A DNA stretch of 64,000 nt from Stromatinia cepivora (Eukaryota > Ascomycota > Leotiomycetes > Helotiales > Sclerotiniaceae): positions 1,674,001 through 1,738,000 of the forward strand of contig RCTD01000009.1 of NCBI GenBank assembly GCA_014898415.1, given 5' to 3'. Positions 1-13,154 of the stretch are shown piece after piece (within the stretch, counting starts at the first letter, position 1; each line of letters begins with the position of its first letter). The position numbers and the translations under genes were made by a program. The notes beneath the pieces were generated by a model. It searched no databases, was not told the DNA's origin, and saw nothing but the letters and a program-made list of their open reading frames with translations.

Positions 1-143
1 ATTAGCGTTATCCTGATCGACTAATCCTTGACCACGGATTGCCATTAGGATATTTTCCTGCAAGGTCAAATGTTAGTTATCATGTCCATAGAGCTATTTG
101 CACGACCTAACCCGGAAAAAAAGGGAGCGAAATGGAAAAAAAA

Positions 144-2930
<2,787 letters not shown>

Positions 2931-3404
2931 TTTGTATTATTATTGAAGGAATGGTGGGTATCTCGTGGGTATTTGGTGTTTTGGAAATAATGTTGTTTAC
3001 TTTGAGGGGCATAAATTCAGGAGTCAAAAATTCCAAGTCGCGTTGCCAGAACACGGAGAATACCATTTTGACGCGACTTGGTTCCCGTAATAGATTGATT
3101 TTTGGAGTAGCCATTCCAATCTACTCCAGCATCAGTGATCACTCAAACCTTTGAATGTTGTATGGAAAAACCAGACAATTAATAGTCTATAGTTATCAGC
3201 ATGAGCCATCAATAGTCCTCAAATACTGGTTTTAATACAAAGAAGACTTGGCCGCCCCCAGTCACTGCTCAACCTCACTGACATGAAGCTAACTAACAAT
3301 ACGTCATTAGTAGATTTCAATTCTCCCTCTTTTCCTGGAGAATTCCATAGATTACACTGTCAAACTCATTTCTAATAATATAATACATCTTAGATTCCCC
3401 GAGT
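2931..3404. promoter_or_regulatory. Divergent intergenic region, MCM6 / DUF4385
   Basis: This 474-bp non-coding stretch must hold both promoters, since the two genes face away from each other. Two short blocks contain ACGCG-type sequence resembling the yeast MCB replication-gene element (the ACGCG in 'gacgcgactt' near 3071); a single copy is weak evidence. No other gene is visible here. Confidence 0.35.
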
Positions 3405-4244
3405 ATGAGACCAATTTCATTCGTTATACGCAACACAATTCCCAGAACGAAAGCAGACATTCACAGACTATTCTACACGACACAGGTACCGTGTTCAGAA
3501 TCCCGCAAAGAAACCTCAGTAACAATGCCACCACGTTCTTCCAAATCTACAGAGGACCCCCTACCCTCCCCAGGCCCATTCATCCGCCCTCTACCCTCTC
3601 AATATTACACCTACCGTATTCAACGAGGAGAACAAGGAGTTCTAACTCATGAGCCTTACAAATCCCATCTCCTACCCCTTTGGCGGTTCCGAACTCCGTT
3701 GATCGCTGAGAAATCCTCGGCTGCCTTATACGACGAATTTCTACGTTTTTATGATGAAGGTGATTTTGTGGGTATGGATATGAGTAGAAAATTTATACAA
3801 ATGGGTATGACACGCCCAAAACGTTATGCGAATCATAAAGGGGGGCGGAAATACGAGATTGGAAAGGATGGACAAAAGGTGGAAATGGAGAAGAGTCAAG
3901 GGCATGAGGGACAGGAAGATAAACTAATTGCTAGTGGAATATTCAGGGAAACGTTGGAAAGTTGTAGGGAACATGACGGGTACAAAGTTTTGAAGGAAAG
4001 GTATCAAAAGGAGTTGGGGGATTGGATACAGGTCCATGGTGAAGAAACGCCGAAAGATGACGTGCAGGAACAGAGCGAAATAGGGAGATATATAAAACAA
4101 GAGGAGGAAGTGGGGAATATTGATCGCAGACCGAGAAACAGGACACAGAATGAAACAAAAGAGAAGCGCAAGGTTAAGCAAAAAGAGATCACAGAGGAAA
4201 GGTCTGGCAAACCAAGAAAGAAGCGAAAAACAACTAATCTTTAA
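3405..4244 (+). CDS. DUF4385 family protein
   Basis: Intronless, 279 residues. The central part carries the conserved pattern of DUF4385: a Tyr-Arg ... GEQGVLTHEPYKS block, LPLWRFRTP, then FVGMDMSRKFIQMGMTRPKRYANHKGG. Function of the family is not known to me; bacterial and fungal members exist. The C-terminal 100 residues are lysine- and arginine-rich low complexity with a possible nuclear-localisation run near the end. The start is uncertain: ATG 3405 adds about 40 residues rich in Arg, Thr and Ser that could be a mitochondrial presequence, whereas ATG 3525 (MPPRSSK) gives the length expected of the core protein. Both are in the same open frame. It is divergent from MCM6. Confidence 0.8.
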   Translation: MRPISFVIRNTIPRTKADIHRLFYTTQVPCSESRKETSVTMPPRSSKSTEDPLPSPGPFIRPLPSQYYTYRIQRGEQGVLTHEPYKSHLLPLWRFRTPLIAEKSSAALYDEFLRFYDEGDFVGMDMSRKFIQMGMTRPKRYANHKGGRKYEIGKDGQKVEMEKSQGHEGQEDKLIASGIFRETLESCREHDGYKVLKERYQKELGDWIQVHGEETPKDDVQEQSEIGRYIKQEEEVGNIDRRPRNRTQNETKEKRKVKQKEITEERSGKPRKKRKTTNL

Positions 4245-4497
4245 TTTGACGGTATATTCTGTTGTTCTTCGTCCTGCTTGTAAATTCCATATCATCTAGC
4301 CGCATTTTAACCCTACCCATGTTACTCCAATCATTGAACATCCAACTGCCTTGAGGTATGTTTTGTGACCCTCATTCGCCAATGCCAGTATAATGTGCGT
4401 AATCCAAGAGTTAATCCAGCAGACTGGCCATCGATGCATCCCAATTAACGCCATAAACGCCACTATTTCCCATATAACAGAGATCCAGCTTCAATTA

Positions 4498-5102
4498 TCA
4501 ATTCGACTTTTCGTCCCCCTTGTTGGTCTCATCTTCGCAGTCGTGAATCTATGACCACAACAAATTAGCATAATTCTCTCCATCCCAGCTCCGACGCCCT
4601 TCACTCCTTCAATCTCACTTCCAAGATAACCAAAAGAAAAAGAACATACCGCACTCGCCCAACCCACCCACTCTTCAATCCCTCTAACCACCATATCCCC
4701 ACTCGCATCAACCAAACACTCATGTCCCCAAACCATCAAATCATCAAAAGTACCCTCCTCATCAACCATCTTCGTTTCAACATCTTTTTCCTCCCCATCA
4801 TCTCCCTCCTCATCTTCATCCCCCAACCTCTCATCCTCAGCATTAGATTCCCGCGGCATAATTTCCTCTCCCACCCTCAATACAACACCCCTCCATCCTT
4901 CCGGAACCTTAACCTTTCTACCAATTAATCTTCTACCTCTGAAATATGCTACTAATTCTTCCTTTCCTTTTGCATATTTTGTGAGTTTGGGATCCCAATA
5001 TCTCTTTTCGACTTTGATGGGTGCGGTGTGATTTATACGGCAGGGGATGAGGTTGGGTGTGTATTTTTTGGAGGGTTTTGACGGAGGACGGATTGCGAGC
5101 AT
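4498..5102 (-). CDS. RNH203: Ribonuclease H2 subunit C (Rnh203-like)
   Basis: RNase H2 subunit C is a non-catalytic scaffold of the trimeric nuclease that removes ribonucleotides from DNA. The simple open frame runs past the true end: I read exon 1 as 5102-4650, an intron 4549-4649 (donor GTATGT, branch-like GCTAAT, acceptor CATAG) and exon 2 4548-4498, giving 167 residues ending IHDCEDETNKGDEKSN. Evidence: CRINHTAPIKVEKRYW near residue 22, YFRGRRLIGRKVKVPEGWRGVVL, and FDDLMVWGHE before the last tryptophan-rich segment, all in the order found in fungal subunit C proteins. An acidic insert separates the two halves. Without splicing the frame adds about 50 residues that do not fit the family. 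It is tail-to-tail with the DUF4385 gene, about 250 bp apart. Confidence 0.82.
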
Positions 5103-5952
5103 GGTTTCTGGATTGGGGATTGGGGATTGGGCGGTTTATAATTGTACTTAAAGGAATTCTTTAATTGAGATTTGCAAAGTTGGTTTGAGTCAATTGATGC
5201 AAATATTGAGAATTTATCTTTCGTGTGTGAAGTGAGACGCGACTTGACGCGTTGTGAGACAAGTGCGTACTTGAGCTTGGACCATTAGCTGTCACACACA
5301 TACAAGTGTTACATTCAAATTGTATTGAAGCTAGGTAGTTGCGGCTGTCTATATCCTCACTGGCGCTTCGCATGGGGTATCAAAGTTATTTTATAGCTTC
5401 ATAGTACCTACATTTTATTTTCCAGTATCCGAAGCTACAAAGCAATTCTTTCTGCATACTTCATCCCCCTTTTAGATCCAATCACTCCCGTTAAAGGAAT
5501 CTATATAGCTTCCGTTATTTCGTTCTCGTCTACCCCCCTTCATTCGGGTCACCACTTCCGTTCGTGACATTTGATGCTTCAATCTCGGGTGCAGCATAGT
5601 GGCACAGTACACCAAGAGATATTAAATACTGGGTGCTAGGTATATGCTATGATATGTTCATTGGGTGAATTAATCATCAATCTCACTTTGCAAGTTCCTA
5701 TCTCTTTTTCTACCGATCCTCAACTTCACCATCTAGTCTTCCATACAACAGTCATCATTTTTTAATCAACATCATCCAACATCATCGGAAGAGACTAATA
5801 CCTACTCGGTATAGATGACTGTCCACCTATTGTTCAAACTTCGGAAGTATCTTCTTCCTACGGAGACTTTCCATTTTCGTGGTGATACCGTTGGATATAT
5901 ATGGTCGATCCGTGAAAGATGGCCCAGAGCATTGTCAATCGAACGTTTGAGA

Positions 5953-5988
5953 GATACAGATACAGATACAGATACAGATACAGATACA
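5953..5988. repeat. GATACA hexanucleotide microsatellite (x6)
   Basis: Six perfect tandem copies of GATACA, read directly. It would encode Asp-Thr repeats if translated, but the surrounding frame has no other support. Confidence 0.95.
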
Positions 5989-6534
5989 CCCCCTTGTATA
6001 TTACATAATCATCCACAACTTTCTTTCAAAATAATGTCCAGGTTCCAGGTTTACTTTTTCATGCCAGTGCATGTTTTAATGTTTTGGACCCTGGACCCTT
6101 GATTTATAATTCTTTCATCATCCGCCCGATTGAGAGACATATTTTGGAGTAAGAAAAGAATCCTACCAATCGTTCATTCGGGGATTCTACGGACTTCGAG
6201 GTAGTTCTAATGGTTGAAGGCTCCTCGATGTGTGATCTTGATGTAATATGGTGTACCCATCTCCGAGGTCTTTCTTCGACAATATTTTATTTTCTACTTC
6301 AGCCTTTCAGCCTTTCAGCCTTATACGAACACGTTCATACATACATCATTATCTATTCTAGCTAGGATATACCAAACTAAAAAGATACTCTATGCTTTTA
6401 TAAAATCACTAGTACCTAGATAGTAGTACAAATGATTTAAATCCTGGTATATATATTTCTTTCCTCCCGATCTATGCAATGCATGCTTCGAGGGGCAAGT
6501 ACACAGCAGCAAGGACTGCTAAGAATATTTCCCA

Positions 6535-6560
6535 ATATATATATATATATATATATATAT
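6535..6560. repeat. AT dinucleotide microsatellite (x13)
   Basis: Thirteen perfect AT repeats in the presumed upstream region of the gene at 7256, about 700 bp before its start codon. Confidence 0.95.
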
Positions 6561-7255
6561 ACCACACAACAGAATAAATATTTTATCTTTCTTTACAAAA
6601 ACTCGTTGTCACCTTAATAACCTCCTATGAGTTGTTGTCTGTGTCTGAGTCCGAGTCCGAGTCCTAGTTCAGTCCAAGTAGTCCAAGCACATCTACAAAT
6701 ATCCATAGCTCCAGCACAGATCACTAATCGCGGGGCCAACCCGCACTAACCCCTCCTTAAACCATATTCATACTAGCACTTCTTTCCTACTTCCTACTCA
6801 AGCATTAAAATATTTGACCATCTTCGGGAAACATCGTTATCCGCGATTTCCATGCTCTTTTTGTCTGAAATTATAATTGTATGTATTACCTCTATTCTCC
6901 TTCTTTCTTCAGATATAGCATTGTATAATCTGTATTGTCTCAAGCTGATACTCTAACAGTGACAAAGGTATATACACCAATTCCTCGTTTCTACTACTTT
7001 CTCTATTTCCCTTTCAATCCTTTTTCAACTAGATCAAAGTAGAGCTTGTGATTGTGCGCAAATAAAGCTCAAGATCTAGCTCCGGTAGCTTAGCTTCTAC
7101 CTTAAAACTAGTGTCTGAACAGTTTTCTTTTCCGTCACCTTCCTCTCCCTTCAATTGAACTTCATATCCTTTTTGTTTTTATACCGCAGGTCGTTAATAC
7201 AATAATTCATTAGGCCTTCTCATTTTAATACTTTCAACCGACCTCATAAATCACA

Positions 7256-8858
7256 ATGGCTTCCTACCTTCCCAATGCCGTCACCGTACCCATAACAAAA
7301 AGTACAGATTACTTGAAGAGTACAATTGGTGGTTTGACTTGGGGCCCCGTACTTTCTATCTCAAAGACTGCCGTCACTTCATTATTTGGACGAATTGAGC
7401 GTGGTTCATTACTTGTTACTGATATCGAAACTGGAACCACAATATGTTATGGAGCGAAGATTGCCAAAGAACACAGGACCAATGGCGTGAATGGCCATTA
7501 TCCCTCGAGGAAAGCTGGTGCAGCAAGAAAGATAGAATTGAAGGTTATCAATCAAGCGTTTTGGGTGCGCTTATTCCTATTTGCGGATATGGGTTTCGCT
7601 GAGGCGTATATGTTGGGAGAAGTTGGGTGTGATGATTTGACTGGATTTTTTGAGGTATGATATGTTTCCACTACTGGAGACCTTGCGATTGGTGAAATCA
7701 TACTAATCCCCCTTCACAGCTTTTTATCCAAAATCGCAATCAACTCGCAAATGCCACAACCCTAACCTCCTCTATCGCCGCTACCATCACAGGACTCGCC
7801 CGAAGTACGAATACTCTCTCCAATTCTCTCCTCAATGTTTCCGCGCACTACGATATCTCTAATGAAATGTTCGCCGCATTCCTCTCCGAAGATATGACAT
7901 ATTCATGTCCGATATGGAAATCCATTTCTAGCTCATCTTCTGAATTCGAAGAAGAAACCCTCGAAGAAGCACAAAGGACAAAACTCGATCGATTCATAGA
8001 CGGGGCACGAATCAAGCCCACAGATCACGTATTAGAAATTGGAACTGGATGGGGCTCATTTGCTATCCAAGCCGTTAGACGAACAGGATGTCGTGTGACA
8101 AGTTTAACATTATCGGTTGAACAAAAAGCCTTGGCTGAAAAGCGCATATATGCAGCTGGTTTCGCGGACAGAATCGAAGTAAAACTTATGGATTATCGAG
8201 CCCTGCCTATCCCAAAACAACCTTATGATAAAATAATATCAATAGAGATGCTCGAAGCAGTCGGGGCCGAATACCTCGAAACCTATTTCTCCTGTATTCA
8301 TCGACTATTAAAACCCGATGGAATCGCTGTCTTCCAATGCATTACCATGCCCGAAGGTCGATATGAAGCATATGCCAAGGGTGAGGATTTTATCAGAAAA
8401 TATATCTTCCCAGGTGGACATCTTCCTTCCATTACTCAATTAATCGATAATATTACCAAAGCCTCAGAAGGAACATTAGTGGTAGAAAAAGTAGAAAATA
8501 TCGGAGGACATTATGCGAAAACATTACGCTTATGGAAGGAAAAGTTCCTAGCGAATTTCGAATCGAGGATTAGACCTGCGTTGATGGCAGAACATGAGGG
8601 GATGGGTATGAGAGAAGTAGAAGTATTTAGAAAGAAGTGGGAGGTTCGTATCATATTTCCCTTTCCCTTTCCCTTTGTTATCTTATGAATTTTGCTCTTG
8701 CTCCGAAAATCACATGCGAAAAATGCCATACTCATCTCGTCTTATAGTATTATTTCACATATTGCGAAGCGGGATTCGCGACAAAGACACTAGGAGATGC
8801 GATAATTACGGTGGGGAGAGAGGGCGCTTTGGAATTAATGGATGGTATTCCTTTATAA
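7256..8858 (+). CDS. Cyclopropane-fatty-acyl-phospholipid synthase-like methyltransferase
   Basis: A SAM-dependent methyltransferase of the CFA-synthase family, which adds a methylene from SAM across a double bond of a membrane-lipid acyl chain. Three exons, 7256-7654, 7720-8643 and 8748-8858, give 477 residues with all phases consistent. Seen: SAM-binding motif VLEIGTGWGS at about 237-246; the acidic LMDYRALP segment; SIEMLEAVG; the HRLLKPDGIAVFQCI block; and IFPGGHLPS, all as in CFA synthases. The last exon (YYFTYCEAGFATKTLGD) matches the family C-terminus and justifies the second intron, whose donor reads GTTCGT, unusual at position +3. Sphingolipid C9-methyltransferases are related, but they begin with transmembrane helices that are absent here. 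The substrate is inferred from the family only. Confidence 0.88.
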
Positions 8859-9300
8859 GGTTCGAGATTTGCTTCATCTTGCGGGTTATTTTTTAGCGCT
8901 TGGAGTCGATGGATGAAGGGGTAATGAATTTTGCCCTTCTCGCTATTTTTTTTTAAAAAAAAAGTCATAGAGGGATTATTGTTGCATTAGAGTGGCAGTG
9001 TGATAGACCATAGACTAGAGAATTTCTTCGGGTAATCCATTGTATAATAGGTACATATTGCTGCTGGCTTTTCTTGCGGCTCTTGGTCAAATGTCAAAAA
9101 GTACGTGATTGAAACATAATTGTTCCGTGGGTGACTAGTAAAAGTGTCCATAGGATTTGAAAGCGTCGCTCAAGTCTAATACATGTTTTGCTTAACGCCA
9201 AACTCCCAATTCCGCTGAATGCAAAAGATCTCTTCAACCAGATTCTCGCTGAATACTTCATAATGAAGAAAAATCCTACACGACCTGACCTTGAACCCCC
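8859..9300. other. Convergent intergenic region
   Basis: About 440 bp between the 3' ends of the CFA-synthase-like and Rex4 genes. It includes a T/A homopolymer stretch near 8946-8964. No gene is seen. Confidence 0.5.
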
Positions 9301-10296
9301 TCAACGCTTCCCTTTTTTCTTCTTCTTTGGCTTAGACTTCGACGAAGCACCAGAGTGTGGAGGATTGTGCTTCGCATGTTCAATATCAAAAGCCGATTTA
9401 TGTTTGCTAAACAAAAGTATCGTTGCTCTCGCATCCTCAATACTAGAATGTTCACCACCCTGTATATCCACCCCCAATATCTCCTTTGACAATTTCTTCA
9501 AACTCGGTGTTCTCCCATTACTATATTTCCTAAAGCCTGAGAATTTCGATGTATCGCGTATATCTCTCTTTGGATGGCTTAGCATCATAGCTTCCAAATC
9601 ATTCTTAATCGCATGTCCAACCAATATCCTCCCCTTTAAAATCTCAGCAACATCTTTCTGTACCTCATCGAATTCCCTCGCCGTGGCCATATTCTTCGTC
9701 GAAACACCAGAAACATGAGTTCTCCAATCCGTAACAAATTCCTTAGGCCGTACAAATGAATCGTATATCTGTGTTCCATGAAAATTGACAATACTAACTC
9801 GTGCCAATACTGATCTATCCTCTTCACCTCCTACACCTACCATTTCACAATCAATACCGATATATTTTCCAATATCGACATCGGCTGATAATCCCCCATT
9901 AATGTTATCAGCTCGAGCACCTTGAATCGTCGTATCTTTTAAATTCCCTCCATAAGCTTCCGCAAGATCTTTCGCCGATATATCATTATCTTCCGCCCAA
10001 AGAGCTAAAGAAGCAGATGGTGCATTTTTAGGAAGTGGTATATCATCTTCCGTCGATTCCAAAACTGGGGAACTTCCCATTCCACCCATCGTTTTCTTCT
10101 TCGTTACTCCTTTTACCTCTGCAATTGATCGGGATTTAAGTCTGTTCCCTTCTAATCGTCTGCGTTTTGCGATACTGTCTTTTGTTCTTTCGGAAGGTTC
10201 TGCGGCTTTTCGTTTTTTGGTCTCGGTGGATGGTCGGGGGGTTTTCTTTAAGACGGCTTGTAGAGATTTCCAATTACTTGATAGAACAGGTGCCAT
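9301..10296 (-). CDS. REX4: RNA exonuclease 4 (Rex4-like, DEDDh family)
   Basis: A 3'-5' exonuclease of the DEDDh superfamily; the yeast homologue acts in pre-rRNA (ITS1) processing in the nucleolus. Intronless, 331 residues from ATG 10296. Seen: a basic N-terminal third; exonuclease motif I GIDCEMVGVGG with its Asp-Glu pair; motif II VGHAIKNDLEAM; motif III SSIEDARATILLF with the His/Asp pair (EHSSIEDA); and a lysine-rich C-terminal tail. The frame is open for 54 more codons upstream, but that part includes an Asn run encoded by a TTG microsatellite and resembles leader sequence, so the ATG giving MAPVLSSNWKSL was chosen because fungal Rex4 proteins start this way. It is divergent from the Esa1-like gene, 331 bp apart. 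Confidence 0.9.
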   Translation of the reverse strand: MAPVLSSNWKSLQAVLKKTPRPSTETKKRKAAEPSERTKDSIAKRRRLEGNRLKSRSIAEVKGVTKKKTMGGMGSSPVLESTEDDIPLPKNAPSASLALWAEDNDISAKDLAEAYGGNLKDTTIQGARADNINGGLSADVDIGKYIGIDCEMVGVGGEEDRSVLARVSIVNFHGTQIYDSFVRPKEFVTDWRTHVSGVSTKNMATAREFDEVQKDVAEILKGRILVGHAIKNDLEAMMLSHPKRDIRDTSKFSGFRKYSNGRTPSLKKLSKEILGVDIQGGEHSSIEDARATILLFSKHKSAFDIEHAKHNPPHSGASSKSKPKKKKKGKR

Positions 10297-10627
10297 GATT
10301 TTTACTTTGCATGTTCTATTGTTGTTGTTGTTGTTGTCGGTTTGGATTGGAGGATAAAATCTCTCGAGCCGGGTTTTCACAAGCAAATAAAATATTGGTG
10401 ATAAGACAAGGCTGGGTTGGGCTGAGACTGGCTCGTGCCTGCAACTTTTCAATATCAATGAGTGGAACGCTAAAAATACAGCAATATTCTTTCTACAGCC
10501 TTGTCAAATTGCCCCTCTAGAACAAATAATCAAATCACCAACGAACGACCAAATTACGAGTTCACGAAATCAATCAAAATCAATCCAAAATCAATTCGCG
10601 ATTATCAAAATAATAATAATATTCATC
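10297..10627. promoter_or_regulatory. Divergent promoter region, REX4 / ESA1
   Basis: 331 bp separate the two start codons. On the REX4 side lies a TTG microsatellite of six units (about 10319-10336). The ESA1 side is rich in AATCAAAATCAATC repeats. Both promoters must lie here or in the leaders. Confidence 0.5.
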
Positions 10628-12391
10628 ATGACAGGTCCTTCGCAGGATAAGGATAGTAATGTAGGAACACCGGTACCTAAACAGAAGAGTAAAGCGACTA
10701 TTGATACTTTGAGGTGAGTTTATTCTTTACCTTGACCCCAACTTTCACGGTCGCAAATTATAGTGGTGCTAATTATGCCTGTAGGGTGGGATGTATAGCT
10801 ATGGTACAGAAGGTTAGTAACCATTTGTATTTGTATTTTGGGGGAACTTTGGATTTTTATATCACAACTTCAACATTTTACCATTCCTCTGTTTTGGCTC
10901 CCTTTCATTCTTTCTTCTTCATACTTTTTGGTTAAGGAATCGATCTCTATTTAATTCCTATTTGCTCATACTAATTTCATTCAGGATGGTGCACTTAGAA
11001 GAGCAGAAATTCTAAGTATAAAAGAGACGAAAAGTGGTCGTCAATTTTATTGCAATTTTGACAATTTCAATAAACGTCTAGATGAATGGGTTCCAGCTAT
11101 ACGAATAGATTTTACTCAAGATGTTGAATGGCCAGCTCCAGAAAAACCCAAGGATAAATCCAAAGCTGCACCAGCTGGGAAGAAAACCAGTGTTGGTAAG
11201 AAGAAAAATCAAAAACGTCCAGCTCAAGCAAGTAAAAGAGAAGATTCTGTAATTTCAGAATCCGGTTCAAATGCTCAACCATGGTCGGAATTTGCTGAAT
11301 CTCAAAGACAAACTCCTGATGTTGATGGAGATGGAGATACAAAACTTACTATGGCATTAGATCTTGATGCTACTCCTGAAGCAAATGATCCTATGGATGT
11401 TGATGAAGCTGCAGCTGAAGCAGCAAATGCAAAGAATGAACCTGTTCAACATTTCAGTCGAGAAGAAGAAATTGAAAAATTAAGAACTGGAGGTTCAATG
11501 ACTCAAAATCAAGCCGAAATATCACGAATTCGAAATATCTCCAAAGTTCAATTCGGTAAATTCGATCTTTACCCCTGGTATTTCTCTCCTTATCCGGAAG
11601 TCTTCACTCAAGAGGATCTCATGTACATTTGTGAATTTTGTTTATGTTATTACGGAGATCTCAAATCATTTACTCGACATCGTCATAAGTGTACATTACA
11701 ACATCCTCCTGGAAATGAAATTTATCGAGATGATTACGTTTCCTTTTTCGAAATTGATGGTCGTCGTCAACGAACTTGGTGTCGAAACTTATGTCTTATA
11801 TCCAAGATGTTTCTCGATCACAAAACTCTTTACTACGATGTGGATCCTTTCCTCTTCTATGTCATGTGTTCAGTAGATGAAAAAGGATTTCATTTAGTAG
11901 GATATTTTTCAAAAGAGAAGGAAAGTGCAGATGGATACAATGTAGCTTGTATTCTCACACTTCCACAATATCAACGTAAAGGATATGGACGTCTCCTCAT
12001 CAATTTTTCCTACGAACTTTCCAAAATCGAAGGAAAACTCGGCTCACCCGAAAAACCCCTTTCTGATCTCGGTCTCCTCTCATATCGACAATATTGGACT
12101 GAACGCATCGTCGAGGAACTCTTAATTCACAATGATAGAGACGAAAGGATAAGCATAGAAGGTCTATCACAAAAACTCAACATGACAAGCGCGGATGTGG
12201 AACATACGTTACAAGCGTTAAAAATGCAGGTTTATCACAAGGGAGAACATAAGATGGTTTTACCGACGGCATTGATCAAGAGACATGAGGCGATGAAGGA
12301 AAAACAGAAGTTGAAACCGAAGAGGGTGATAGATCCTTCGAGGATTGTGTGGAAACCGTTTAAGTTGGTGGATAGGACTTGGGGTTGGTAG
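10628..12391 (+). CDS. ESA1: MYST-family histone acetyltransferase Esa1 (NuA4 catalytic subunit)
   Basis: Esa1 acetylates histone H4 and H2A tails as the catalytic subunit of NuA4. Three exons, 10628-10713, 10785-10812 (only 28 nt) and 10985-12391, give 506 residues. Seen: a chromo barrel (VGCIAMVQKDGALRRAEI ... FYCNFDNFNKRLDEWV) split by both introns; an acidic linker; the C2HC zinc finger YICEFCLCYYGDLKSF...HRHKC; the MYST core with catalytic Cys at about 360 (NVACILTLP); the acetyl-CoA loop QYQRKGYG; and the catalytic Glu at about 394 (SPEKPLSDLG). The protein ends FKLVDRTWGW, as in Esa1. Exon phases agree throughout. Confidence 0.96.
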
Positions 12392-12403
12392 ATTGAGTTT
12401 GAA

Positions 12404-12436
12404 GGGGGGGAGGGGGAGGGGAAGGGGGAAGGGGGG
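12404..12436 (+). other. G-rich tract with quadruplex-forming pattern in the ESA1 3' region
   Basis: Starting 13 bases after the ESA1 stop codon are five runs of 4-7 guanines separated by one or two adenines. This meets the usual sequence rule for an intramolecular G-quadruplex on the sense strand, so it could form in the mRNA 3' UTR. Formation itself is inferred. Confidence 0.7.
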
Positions 12437-12946
12437 TGATGCGGATATTCATTCATTTGATGGAGGTTTTGGTTGGGAAGGATAGATGGATGGAATGGTG
12501 TTTAGATGGAACGATGTATTGTTCAGCGTGTGTGGTTATGGGTGTAGAATTAATAGATTAATAAATAACCTTGGAGGAATATGATGTTGAGAAATATCTT
12601 CAATGGCGTACAATACTCACCCACACACTCATTCACCCCTATCAACTAATTATCTCCAAGTATTCCAATTCATTTCATCCCATACCAGCTCACAACATCA
12701 TAAATTCGAATTCCGATACTTTCTTTCATCACTAATGCACTCTGTATGTACTCTGTATTCGTAACTCATACAGCCAAGATTCCAAGAAATACTCACTTCT
12801 GAAACTCTATGCATATGCATATACCATATTACCATTACCACAAGATGATAAACTTGAAAACTAGAGATTTCAAGAGTAAAAGAGTGGTGGAGGGATAAGA
12901 GTGCAAGAGGGGATAGCCTAGTTTCTTTAGTGGTAGGTTACTAGAG
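12437..12946. other. Gene-free stretch after ESA1
   Basis: About 500 bp with no open frame of interest. It presumably contains the ESA1 3' UTR and polyadenylation site. Confidence 0.5.
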
Positions 12947-13154
12947 TACCCGTCTAAACTCAAGTAATCCGGAATACATTAAACCCCTTTGAAATAAGGT
13001 TATTTATTATTTCCTATTTTCCGAATAAGAAAGTGGATTGAAAATTTTCAATTTGTCAATCCACTTTTATAATCTATCCAATCAATCATATATTTATAAC
13101 CTTATTCTATAATAGGGAAAGTGTATTCCGGATTACTTGAAGTTTAGACGGGTA
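12947..13154. mobile_element. MITE-like inverted-repeat element (about 208 bp)
   Basis: The two ends are near-perfect inverted repeats of about 30 bp beginning TACCCGTCTAAACT and continuing through AGTAATCCGGAATACA; one end has an extra T. The interior is A+T-rich, non-coding and contains a second inverted repeat (AAGTGGATTG ... CAATCCACTT near 13030-13070), so the whole unit can fold into nested hairpins. The outermost TA on both sides fits a TA target duplication of Tc1/mariner-type elements; the flanks also share TAGAG, so a 5-bp duplication is the alternative reading. No transposase is encoded. Confidence 0.75.

Larger units (their letters stand above)
5103..7255. other. 2.15-kb gene-free region upstream of the CFA-synthase-like gene
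   Basis: I see no convincing gene. An ATG frame at 5815-6102 depends on a hexamer repeat for its Asp-Thr run and looks spurious. The stretch contains simple repeats (GATACA x6 and AT x13, listed separately), a short CAGCCTTT repeat near 6299-6321 and a GAGTCC repeat near 6645. Long pyrimidine-rich stretches just upstream of 7256 resemble a fungal promoter and 5' leader, so much of this may be the regulatory region or long leader of the gene at 7256. Confidence 0.5.

Noticed and set aside
5815..6102. A 95-codon frame with a repetitive Asp-Thr run
   Set aside because: The run comes from the GATACA microsatellite and nothing else in it resembles a protein family.
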